The notes under the pieces were generated by a model. It saw only the letters and a program-made list of their open reading frames with translations, did no database searches and was not told the DNA's origin. Shown here piece after piece: positions 1 to 7,514 of a stretch of DNA of 32,269 nt. Within the stretch, counting starts at the first letter, position 1; each line of letters starts with the position of its first letter. The position numbers and the translations under genes are program-made. This stretch comes from JACNLC01 sp964607375 (GTDB lineage Bacteria > Fidelibacterota > Marinisomatia > SCGC-AAA003-L08 > JACNLC01), in NCBI GenBank assembly GCA_964607375.1, contig CAZSJY010000018.1, forward strand, positions 1-32,269. The letters are read 5' to 3'.

Positions 1-1
1 T

Positions 2-25
2 TGTCTATTTGTCTATTTGTCTATT
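2..25. repeat. short tandem repeat, 3 x 8 bp
   Basis: Three consecutive copies of TGTCTATT lie at the very left edge, directly before a palindrome-rich stretch. The array may continue outside the window. Such arrays often mark slippage or the edge of an inserted element, but nothing here decides its role. Confidence 0.7.
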
Positions 26-27
26 TA

Positions 28-200
28 TTTTGCCGTAGGCAAAATCGACGAGAAAATTTGAGAAAACATTATGGTGAAGGACATAAAGCAACCCACAGTT
101 TAAACTGTGGGTATTGAAAAAGGAGCACCTCCCGGCTTCCTGCTCGCACTCACTTTTGTTCGTGAGCAGGCTGGACGCCAGGTCTCCTCTGAGAGGAGAC
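28..200. repeat. palindrome cluster, probable mobile-element or REP-like relic
   Basis: Four inverted repeats occur in about 170 bases. TTTTGCC (28-34) pairs with GGCAAAA (38-44) around a 3-base loop. A perfect 22-bp palindrome spans 91-112 (left arm ACCCACAGTTT). CCTGCTC (139-145) pairs with GAGCAGG (164-170). GTCTCCTCT (182-190) pairs with AGAGGAGAC (192-200). The stretch is visibly richer in G and C than its surroundings. A 69-codon open frame on the minus strand crosses it but is made of the palindromes and resembles no protein family, so I treat the region as non-coding. Dense hairpins like these are typical of IS200/IS605-type or REP/RAYT-mobilised elements; a structured RNA is the alternative. 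No transposase is present. Confidence 0.5.
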
Positions 201-366
201 TTATTCAAACCCAAATAGTGGATTTATAATGTACGATGGTGGTCTTTATAGTGATTGCCTACCATATATTAGAACATTCTAACCTTTCAATAATCTTTCC
301 AAAAGAAGATTGATACATATTAAATTTCACACTTCGTTAGAGTCGATTATATAGAAAATTTGGAAT
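201..366 (+). other. gene-free leader of the ccs operon
   Basis: There is no open frame of note between the palindrome cluster and the resB-like gene. A TATAAT hexamer lies at 225-230, with a poor -35 partner (TTATTC, 201-206, 18-base spacer). A second AT-rich candidate, TATATA, is at 348-353. Either could start the operon, but neither has a convincing -35, so no promoter is assigned. Confidence 0.4.
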
Positions 367-1506
367 ATGAGAAAAAAAGAAAGTAATATATTTACCGGGC
401 TTTGGAACCTTTTGGTTTCAATGAAATTTGCGATAATTATCCTGATTGTTTTGGGAGCAGTATCGCTATTATCAATGTTGATGAATGAATATCCTGATTT
501 CTTTGGGAAATCATCAATTGTATATAGAATCCTACAGCAACATTCTCCATATTCCTCTTGGTGGTATATGACACTGATTTGGCTTTTGGTTTTATCTTTG
601 TTTTTGTGTGTAATTCAAAATATCGGACCTGTTTTTCGGTCAATGTCAAAGTCAAGATTCAAGTCAGTTGAAGAAATTGAAATGATGAAAATCAATCTTT
701 ATACAAAAAATAAAAGTGATGGAGTTTTGTTCAAAATCGTTTCATTGCTCAAAAAACAATTTTTCTCACCAAAGGTTCAAGAATCCACAAAATCGATTCA
801 AATTACCGCAAGTAAATTTCGATGGAGTGGTATCGGACATTTGATAACGCATATCGGATTACTCATTATTGTAATTGGGGGACTTATTTACAGCACTACC
901 AGTAAAAAGGAATTTCAATATATGATAGCTCGCGAACATCACACTGATTTTATAGAATTTTTAGAGAAATATTCAGAATTTGGTTCGTGGAAAATTCCAA
1001 CATCAAAAGATGAATTTATTACTGTGGTTGTGGATAGTTTCCGCCTTGGTTATTACAAAGGAGGTGTTGGAACTGATATTTCCGATTTTCGTTCTTTCAT
1101 AAAAGTATATGATCATCTTGACAAACAATTTGCAAGTCACGAAGTTACTGTAAATAGTCCGTTTTTGCATAAGAATTTGAGTATTCATCAATCCGATTAC
1201 AAACCAATTGAATATGCTCAAAACAATCCAAATTGGAAACAAATCCAATCGATGCGAACAAATATGAAAGACAGAACGAATTGGATTACCGGTTTTAGTC
1301 TTAAAGTGAATAGTGGAAAATCTGTAATCTATCTTGGGATGTTATTTGGTGTTGTGGGATTGATGGTATCTTTTTTCTTTTGGAGAAAAGATATATTTAT
1401 TGTTATCAAAGAAAATAAAATTTATATCGGTGGAAGAACTACCAAAAATAAAATATCATTTGAGAGAGAATTAATTACATTGAACGAAAGGATTAGAAGT
1501 TTATGA
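367..1506 (+). CDS. resB: cytochrome c biogenesis protein ResB (Ccs1)
   Basis: ResB/Ccs1-family membrane protein of 379 residues, one half of the System II cytochrome c synthase, which moves haem across the membrane and attaches it to CxxCH apocytochromes. Hydrophobic segments are visible near 21-39, 66-85, 155-174 and 319-339, with a large periplasmic stretch between the last two, the usual ResB topology. Segment three carries His158 and His162 (GHLITHIG), a typical ResB signature. The VNSPFLHKNLSIHQSDY stretch near 262-278 matches the family pattern. ATG 367 places the first membrane segment about 20 residues in, as in homologues; the ribosome site is weak. The gene overlaps the next by ATGA, and ccsA follows, so it is the first gene of a ccs operon. 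The short 379-residue length agrees with FCB-type ResB proteins. Confidence 0.9.
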   Translation: MRKKESNIFTGLWNLLVSMKFAIIILIVLGAVSLLSMLMNEYPDFFGKSSIVYRILQQHSPYSSWWYMTLIWLLVLSLFLCVIQNIGPVFRSMSKSRFKSVEEIEMMKINLYTKNKSDGVLFKIVSLLKKQFFSPKVQESTKSIQITASKFRWSGIGHLITHIGLLIIVIGGLIYSTTSKKEFQYMIAREHHTDFIEFLEKYSEFGSWKIPTSKDEFITVVVDSFRLGYYKGGVGTDISDFRSFIKVYDHLDKQFASHEVTVNSPFLHKNLSIHQSDYKPIEYAQNNPNWKQIQSMRTNMKDRTNWITGFSLKVNSGKSVIYLGMLFGVVGLMVSFFFWRKDIFIVIKENKIYIGGRTTKNKISFERELITLNERIRSL

Positions 1507-2015
1507 AGAATAACAAAGTTTTTATCATTCCAGCAGTAATTTTATTTGTCGTATTGGCAATTATTGCTTTTAAGGACGAGTTAACAGGCAAAAAACCGAC
1601 ACATCAAATACCGCAGAATGACATGGTGTCTCACCCACAAAAAGAACAACCACAAATGGAAATTATAAAAGAGAATATAATCATTAAGTTTGGTGAAAAA
1701 TACAAAATTGATGATGAATGGAGTATCGAAATTGTCCAATTTGAACCTCATTGTATGTTGGTTGAGCCAATTGGAAGTGGTGAGATAAATTCGCAATCTG
1801 ATGCAGAAATCAATCCGGCTATAAAATTACATTTTGAACAGAATGGTGAATTTAAACATTATCAAATATGCTATAGCCAAATGCCCGGTATGCATACACT
1901 AAAAACCGAGCAAAAGTACTTTGTAGAATTTTTAGGATATCAAGGATATCGTAAATCTGATGATGGTAAATATGTAATTGAACAAGCTACTATCCAGATT
2001 GGAGAGGTAAAGTAA
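1503..2015 (+). CDS. membrane-anchored periplasmic protein in the ccs operon, unknown function
   Basis: Protein of 170 residues that I do not recognise. It has one N-terminal hydrophobic segment (about 7-23), a polar Pro/Gln-rich linker to about residue 55, then a globular domain, so it is probably anchored in the inner membrane with its domain in the periplasm. Cys84 lies in a PHC context and Cys123 in HYQIC, followed by PGMH at 128-131. Such His/Cys/Met residues could bind haem or metal or form a disulfide, but this is inference. Its start overlaps the resB stop by ATGA, and it ends directly against the ccsA ATG, so it is translationally coupled between the two synthase halves. It may be a detached piece of the ResB periplasmic domain or an accessory factor handling apocytochrome thiols. 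Confidence 0.8.
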   Translation: MKNNKVFIIPAVILFVVLAIIAFKDELTGKKPTHQIPQNDMVSHPQKEQPQMEIIKENIIIKFGEKYKIDDEWSIEIVQFEPHCMLVEPIGSGEINSQSDAEINPAIKLHFEQNGEFKHYQICYSQMPGMHTLKTEQKYFVEFLGYQGYRKSDDGKYVIEQATIQIGEVK

Positions 2016-3311
2016 ATGGAAAAATTGTATCAGGATTTATTTTGGTTTATGTTTATTGCATACCTATTTGGATTTTTCGGTTATGCACTTTATTTTTCAC
2101 TGAAAAAGGAATTTTTCAAGAAAACTGGACTTTGGTTATTCGTGATTGGATTAGTTCTTCAAACTTTTGCTTTTATTGTGAAATGGGGAATTGCAGGAAG
2201 CATCCGTTTCCAAAATATGTTTGAGCATATAATGTTAATGTCTTGGGCTGGTGTATTGATTATGATTTTCGTCATTTTCCGTTACAAAAATTCAGTAGTT
2301 GGTGTAATTGTTTCTCCCATTATTGTGATGTTGAATGCAGCTGCTGCGTTATTGGATAGCACTCCAGCAGAGAATTTAATGCCAGCACTCCAAAGCAATT
2401 GGTTAACCATTCATATTTCTATGGCAGCACTCGGTTCAGGAGCATTTATTGTTGCTGGCGCAGTAAGTTTATTATATTTGTTAAAAGACCATCAATATTC
2501 AGTAGAAATTCGTGAACAAAAAACAATATTCTTTTCGAAAGCTTTACTGTTTATGGTATATATTCCTGTGGTTTTATTCTTGATTTTGAAAATCACCAAT
2601 TTAACTCCACAACACACTGCATTTTTAGTGATGCAAAAATTCACATCAAGAATTGACTACGAATCAGCTCGAACAATTCTTGGTCAATTTGTTATTATAC
2701 TTGGTTTTCTGCTGGTTCCGATGGTTTGTATTTTGAGTTACTTCTATAAGAAGAATTCTAATCAATCCGGTTTTGGAGGGATTTTATTTGCGATATTTAT
2801 ATTGTCATTTGCATTGGGTAGTTTGATTGTTGGAATACTGTCTCATAATGGACTGATACTCATTACTCCATCTCAACATTCGGGAAGCATTTGGCGATTT
2901 TTTGAATTTTTGGGTTCGGTGTATGTTTTAATTTTGTTGATTTTCCCGATTTTATATGTATTTATTTACAATGTACTAGGTCAAAAAATCAATAAAATGG
3001 AAGGTAATCAAGAATTATTTGATGAAATCAATTATCGAGCGGTTTCATTTGGATATCCGCTTTATACTGTTGGAGCACTATTTGCAGGTGCTATTTGGGC
3101 TGAACAAGCGTGGGGTTCATTTTGGAGTTGGGACCCAAAAGAAGTAGGCGCACTGTTAGTTTGGTTTTTCTATTCGGCTGCACTCCACGCAAGATATAAT
3201 AGAGATTGGCGAGGTGGACGATTAGCGATTTTATCAGTTATCGGGACTGTAATGATTTTCATTACTTTCTACGGAAACTACTTTTTCGGAGGATTACACG
3301 CCTACGCATAG
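2016..3311 (+). CDS. ccsA: cytochrome c biogenesis protein CcsA (haem exporter/synthase half)
   Basis: Polytopic membrane protein of 431 residues with the tryptophan-rich WWD haem-handling motif at about 361-373 (WAEQAWGSFWSWD) followed by PKEVGALLVW, diagnostic of CcsA/CcmC/CcmF proteins. Candidate axial histidines are His133 (TIHISM) before the motif and His391 (AALHARYNRDW) after it. Together with ResB it forms the System II synthase. It is longer than the roughly 300-residue plastid-type CcsA, with extra membrane segments between about 170 and 320. The ATG directly abuts the stop of the preceding gene, and GGAGAGG just upstream is a good ribosome binding site. The operon implies c-type cytochromes and therefore a respiratory chain, which fits the menaquinone gene at 24236. 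Confidence 0.93.
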   Translation: MEKLYQDLFWFMFIAYLFGFFGYALYFSLKKEFFKKTGLWLFVIGLVLQTFAFIVKWGIAGSIRFQNMFEHIMLMSWAGVLIMIFVIFRYKNSVVGVIVSPIIVMLNAAAALLDSTPAENLMPALQSNWLTIHISMAALGSGAFIVAGAVSLLYLLKDHQYSVEIREQKTIFFSKALLFMVYIPVVLFLILKITNLTPQHTAFLVMQKFTSRIDYESARTILGQFVIILGFLLVPMVCILSYFYKKNSNQSGFGGILFAIFILSFALGSLIVGILSHNGLILITPSQHSGSIWRFFEFLGSVYVLILLIFPILYVFIYNVLGQKINKMEGNQELFDEINYRAVSFGYPLYTVGALFAGAIWAEQAWGSFWSWDPKEVGALLVWFFYSAALHARYNRDWRGGRLAILSVIGTVMIFITFYGNYFFGGLHAYA

Positions 3312-3340
3312 ATAGTATTTTTGCGTAAATCATAATCCTA

Positions 3341-3358
3341 TCGAATTCTTTAATTCGA
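3341..3358. other. small inverted repeat between ccsA and the M1 peptidase gene
   Basis: TCGAATT and AATTCGA flank a 4-base loop. There is no T-tract after it, so it is a poor terminator; an operator or a weak mRNA hairpin is possible. The 65-base gap holds nothing else clear. Confidence 0.3.
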
Positions 3359-3382
3359 ATCAATAACACTGGAAGGATGTTT

Positions 3383-6247
3383 ATGCGATTAATATTATTG
3401 GCTATAGTTTTATTACCTTTGTTTGGGATTGATTCTCCGGTTGATTATTGTCAAGTAAAACATAAGTTCATAGACCAAATTGAATTTAATCGAGATTTAT
3501 TACCCGAACAAAATGACTATGATATTCTTAACTACATAATAGACATACAAATTGATCCCGATACCGAACAAGTGGATGGTTCAGTTGAAATTGAAGTTTC
3601 TATAAAAAATCCAACCAACGAAATAATTTTCGATGCAAAAAATCATCTCTCAATAGAAATCACATCTGTATTATTGGATGATGAACAAATTAGTATTGAA
3701 TCAGTAATTCACGAGAATAATCGCTTTAACTTAAATTTTGATGATTATTTATCAACAGGTGATACTTTGTTCATTTCAATGGAGTATTCTGGTGATACCG
3801 GTTCTGGTGTAGCATGGGAAGGTGGAATTGTCTATTCCGGTGGTGGATTCTATTCTCTAAATTGTCCATATGGAATGTCTGATTGGATTCCGTGTAAAGA
3901 CCATCCATCTGATAAAGCGAATCAAATTGATTTCAAACTCACAGTCCCTGATGATTTAGTGGTAGCTTCAAACGGTATTCTACAAGATGTAACAAACAAT
4001 TTTGATGGCACAAAAACACATCATTGGGTTGAAGGTTATCCGATAGCCACATATCTTTTTGCAGTAAATGTATATCCTTATTCAGAAACTATAGAGTATT
4101 TCAACTATACTGAAAATGACTCAATGCCTATTATTTATTACACAACTGGGTCGGTTCCATCTGGATTTAGATATGTTGAAACAGCTCTTCCAGTTTTTTC
4201 TGATTTATTTGGTTTATATCCATTTATCGATGAGAAATTTGCTATTGCTAAGGTTACGAATAGCAGTTGGGCTATGGAACATCAAACTTGTGTAACAACC
4301 TCCACCACAAACGGAATGGTACAGGTACACGAACTTTCTCATCAATGGTTTGGTGATAAAGTAACTTGTAGAGATTGGCAACACGGATGGCTGAATGAGG
4401 GTTTTGCAACTTATTCGGAAGCTCTGTATATTGAACAAACAAGTGGTGTCAATTCTTATCATAGCTATATGAACAACATGGAATTTGCTTGGAGTGATTC
4501 CCGTTCAGTTTTTACGCTTGATACAATTGGAGTTTGGGATATTTTTGATGGAATCATCTACAATAAAGGTGCGTGGGTTAACCATATGTTGCGAAAAGTT
4601 GTGGGTGATGAGATATATTTTGAATCAATTCAAGATTATCTCGAAATTTATGCATATCAAAATGCTGTAACTGAAAATCTACAAGATGTTTTTGAAGCAC
4701 ATATTGGAAGTGAACTCGAATGGTTTTTTGAAGAGTGGATTTATGGTATTGGCAGCCCTGATTATGATTATGCAATGTATTCTTCCCCAACAACTGATTC
4801 AGTAAAGATTACTTTGTTTTCAAATGGTAGTGAAACAACAAATTTCAGTATGCCTATTCCTGTTGAGATAAGTGGAATTGAATATTTGTTGTGGAGTGAG
4901 AGTGGAGTGAATTCTTTTACTCTATCTTCAGAAATAGAATTTCCTGACATCGATTGGGATCCTGATAATTGGGTACTTGACCACGGATTTTCTGAGCAAA
5001 TACCCGAATTAGAAGAAGCTAACCAAATTCGGGATGGTTCCGTAATGTTGATTTGGGATTTTTATTTTGATCCAACAATTGAAGGATTTTTAGTATTTCG
5101 GAAAGATAATGATGAAGAATGGGTGCAAATAACAAACGAACCTATTTTAGCAAATGAATATTCTGATATAGATGTAATTCCCGGAGTTGAATATCAATAC
5201 AAAATTGTGGCAGTGTTGGATAGTGATTTGGAATATATAAGCAAATTTTCAAATGAAGTAACAATGATTCCTATAGATTTTGTATTTGATAGTGGGATTT
5301 TAATTGTTGATAGAACAAAGGATAATTCTCAAAGCAACCCGTTTCCAACTGATGAAGAAGTGGATAACTTCTACAATTTACTATTGTCGAATTATCAAAC
5401 AACAAATTGGGATGTGGATGAATTGGGATTTCCTCCATTACTTGAAATAGCAAAATATTCTTCAGTAGTTTGGCATAATGATGATATCAATAACAGTCCA
5501 TTTGATTTTAACACATATAACATAAGACAATATCTGGATGCGGGAGGACAATTATTACTGTCGTCTTGGAAACAATTATCAACTGAAGATGAAGCATTTT
5601 TACGAACTTATCTAAATATTGGAGATATAGAATTCAACACTGGAGAGGATTTTTCTGGAGCTTATGGTGAAGGAGAATTTCCGTATTTGGCTATTGATCA
5701 AACCAAAGCACCTTCTCAATGGGATTATAAATTAAGAAATGTAAACAAATTAAATCTCGCTAATGGTGCTGAAGCCATTTATCTTTTTGATTCAGATTCT
5801 GATGATGCAGATTGGGAAAATCAAATTTGTGGTGTAAAATCAAGTGACAGTAAAGTATTCGTTTTAGGATTTCCACTCTATTTTACTGAGACAAATTCTA
5901 CACAAAACTATATTGAGATGGTAATGGAAGAATTTGGAGAAACACAACTTGAAAATTATTTTGAATATGAAATCACGAGTTACGAATTGATGAGTGCTTA
6001 TCCAAATCCTTTTAACCCGAGAACAACGATAAGTTTTACATTACCTGCGGTAGAGAAAAGTCAAGCAGTATCTCTACAAATACTTAATTTACAAGGCCAA
6101 TTAATCGAAACATTGATAAACCAACAAACAGAAGCACGCTATCACCAAGTAATCTGGGATGCTACTAATCATCCAAGTGGAGTTTATATTGCTAAGTTAA
6201 TAGCAGGAGATTTTACTCAAACTCAGAAACTGGTTTTAGTGAAATAA
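3383..6247 (+). CDS. secreted M1-family metallopeptidase with type IX sorting domain
   Basis: Zinc aminopeptidase of the M1 (gluzincin) family, about 954 residues. Of two in-frame ATGs (3377, 3383), the second is preferred because GGAAGG lies six bases before it. It gives a clean signal peptide (MRLILLAIVLLPLFG). The M1 domain has HELSH (316-320), third zinc ligand Glu339 in NEGF exactly 18 residues on, and WAMEH in place of GAMEN. A fibronectin-III-like domain follows (about 540-632), then a ThuA/GATase-like segment (about 638-800) with a YLDAGGQLLLSS strand typical of FCB secreted proteins. The tail from about 868 (YPNPFNP at 873-879, ending LVLVK) is a C-terminal sorting domain for type IX secretion and cell-surface attachment. 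It probably digests external peptides. It stands alone, downstream of the ccs operon. Confidence 0.92.
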   Translation: MRLILLAIVLLPLFGIDSPVDYCQVKHKFIDQIEFNRDLLPEQNDYDILNYIIDIQIDPDTEQVDGSVEIEVSIKNPTNEIIFDAKNHLSIEITSVLLDDEQISIESVIHENNRFNLNFDDYLSTGDTLFISMEYSGDTGSGVAWEGGIVYSGGGFYSLNCPYGMSDWIPCKDHPSDKANQIDFKLTVPDDLVVASNGILQDVTNNFDGTKTHHWVEGYPIATYLFAVNVYPYSETIEYFNYTENDSMPIIYYTTGSVPSGFRYVETALPVFSDLFGLYPFIDEKFAIAKVTNSSWAMEHQTCVTTSTTNGMVQVHELSHQWFGDKVTCRDWQHGWLNEGFATYSEALYIEQTSGVNSYHSYMNNMEFAWSDSRSVFTLDTIGVWDIFDGIIYNKGAWVNHMLRKVVGDEIYFESIQDYLEIYAYQNAVTENLQDVFEAHIGSELEWFFEEWIYGIGSPDYDYAMYSSPTTDSVKITLFSNGSETTNFSMPIPVEISGIEYLLWSESGVNSFTLSSEIEFPDIDWDPDNWVLDHGFSEQIPELEEANQIRDGSVMLIWDFYFDPTIEGFLVFRKDNDEEWVQITNEPILANEYSDIDVIPGVEYQYKIVAVLDSDLEYISKFSNEVTMIPIDFVFDSGILIVDRTKDNSQSNPFPTDEEVDNFYNLLLSNYQTTNWDVDELGFPPLLEIAKYSSVVWHNDDINNSPFDFNTYNIRQYLDAGGQLLLSSWKQLSTEDEAFLRTYLNIGDIEFNTGEDFSGAYGEGEFPYLAIDQTKAPSQWDYKLRNVNKLNLANGAEAIYLFDSDSDDADWENQICGVKSSDSKVFVLGFPLYFTETNSTQNYIEMVMEEFGETQLENYFEYEITSYELMSAYPNPFNPRTTISFTLPAVEKSQAVSLQILNLQGQLIETLINQQTEARYHQVIWDATNHPSGVYIAKLIAGDFTQTQKLVLVK

Positions 6248-6271
6248 TCTAAAGTATAAATTTGAAAGGAG

Positions 6272-6311
6272 AAAGTGGGTTAGAGAGAAATTTCCGTGGT
6301 TAACTCACTTT
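6272..6311. terminator. bidirectional terminator between convergent genes
   Basis: AAAGTGGGTTA (6272-6282) pairs with TAACTCACTTT (6301-6311) over 11 bp with one G-U, around an 18-base loop. The plus side runs into TTTTATAT and the minus side into a pyrimidine-rich stretch. It sits between the M1 peptidase and selD stops and its right arm overlaps the last selD codons, so it could serve both genes. Confidence 0.45.
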
Positions 6312-7343
6312 TATATAGCAATTAGTTTTATTGGTAATTCTACCTATTATAGAAGTGGTCATCACCTTTGATTCCGAAAGCTTGTTGATTAAGGTTTGTA
6401 CTTTGTCTTCTGAAACTGCAATCAATAATCCACCTGAAGTTTGAGCATCTGCTAACATCAGTTTTTGATAATCAGCAAGTGTGCTGTCAAATTCTACATT
6501 TGGAGAAACAAATTCTAAATTTCTTTTTGTGCCACCAGGGACAATCCCTTTTTGAGCAAACTCAAAAACTCCTTCTAAAAAAGGTATAGAATCGAAAGAA
6601 ATCTCTGCTGTAACTCTACTGGATTTACACAATTCTAACAAATGCCCTAACAATCCATAACCAGTAACATCGGTACAGGCATTGACCCCAACTTCACTCA
6701 TCACTGTTGAAGCAGTTTTGTTAAGAGTTTTCATTACACTTTGAACAGATTCAATCATTTGTTCATCAGCCAAATCCTGCTTAATTGCGGTAGTTATAAT
6801 CCCAGAACCCAATGGTTTTGTCAAAATTAACAGATCACCAGATAATGCAGAATCGTTGCGAGTTAAATTCTTTTTATCTACGACACCTGTAATCACCATT
6901 CCATATTTGGGTTCTTTATCCTTTATTGTATGCCCACCCAAAATGGAAATTCCAGCTTTTGAAGCAATATCTTCTCCACCTCGCAAAATATCAGAAAGTA
7001 CTGAAACTGGTAAATCATCACTTGGAAATCCCACAACATTCAGAGCAAATAGTGGTTCTCCACCCATTGCGTAAATATCAGAAAGTGAATTCACAGCAGC
7101 AATTTGTCCAAAAGTAAATGGATCATCAACAATTGGAGTAAAAAAATCGACAGTTTGTAATAGAAGCTGATTATCACTCATTGGATATACTGCCGCATCC
7201 TCGGATGAATCAAATCCTATTGCACCTCTAGGAATCGAAGATTTTAGAGTACTCAAAACTTGAGCCAAGTCCGCCGGACTTAATTTGCACGCTCAGCCTG
7301 CACCTGAGCTAAAACTGGTTAACTTTAATTTCTTAGATGTCAT
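6300..7343 (-). CDS. selD: selenide, water dikinase SelD, itself a selenoprotein (Sec17)
   Basis: Makes selenophosphate from selenide and ATP, the selenium donor for selenocysteine and selenouridine synthesis. A conventional reading starts at an internal ATG (7268) and loses the active site. Starting at ATG 7343 gives MTSKKLKLTSFSSGAG, then UGA as codon 17, then ACKLSPADLAQVL, continuous with the rest. The UGA stands exactly where E. coli SelD has catalytic Cys17 (GAGCGCK), and Lys20 is kept. With Sec17 the protein is 347 residues, the same length as E. coli SelD. Further on come the ATP/metal motif FDSSEDAAVY, QTVDFFTPIVDD, the SLSDIYAMGG stretch and a C-terminal TSGGLL motif, all family hallmarks. 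A SECIS-like hairpin follows the UGA. The gene is monocistronic and divergent from tldD; selA, selB and selC are not in the window. Confidence 0.93.
7261..7295 (-). promoter_or_regulatory. bacterial SECIS-like element directing Sec at the selD UGA
   Basis: On the minus strand the UGA (7295-7293) is followed by AAGTCC-GGC-GGACTT (7281-7267), a perfect 6-bp stem with a 3-base loop. The loop begins with GG and lies 17 bases after the UGA. An outer helix pairs TGAGC (7295-7291, containing the UGA) with GCTCA (7265-7261). This fits the bacterial rule of a short hairpin directly after UGA with G among the first two loop bases at a spacing of about 16-37. The hairpin is also coding (LSPADLAQ). Confidence 0.85.
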
Positions 7344-7414
7344 ATTGTTTGTTTTTCAATGTGCAAAAGTTACAGAAAATGTAGGTTAAAAGAAAATAAG
7401 AAGTGTTACAACTT

Positions 7415-7451
7415 TTGACAAGCAGTTGTTGTAGATTACTTTGTTCTACAA
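7415..7451 (+). promoter_or_regulatory. candidate promoter with operator-like inverted repeat upstream of tldD
   Basis: A perfect -35 TTGACA (7415-7420), a 16-base spacer and TACTTT (7437-7442, 4/6 to TATAAT) precede the first tldD by about 70 bases. The -10 lies in the spacer of an inverted repeat, TTGTAGA (7429-7435) and TCTACAA (7445-7451), which would suit a repressor site. This is the 171-base divergent gap with selD; no clear promoter for selD was found in it. Confidence 0.4.
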
Positions 7452-7514
7452 TGCCTTATTGCCGTAAATTCTCGTCTTATCTTTATAGAAAAACTATAAA
7501 ATTCGGGGAAATCA

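Noticed and set aside
5..214. A 69-codon minus-strand open frame at the left edge
   Set aside because: It is made of the palindromes at 28-200, has no family resemblance and no ribosome site; the region is better explained as a repeat.
3303..3327. TACGCA/TGCGTA inverted repeat over the ccsA stop
   Set aside because: Six base pairs with a 13-base loop and no clear T-tract; likely chance.
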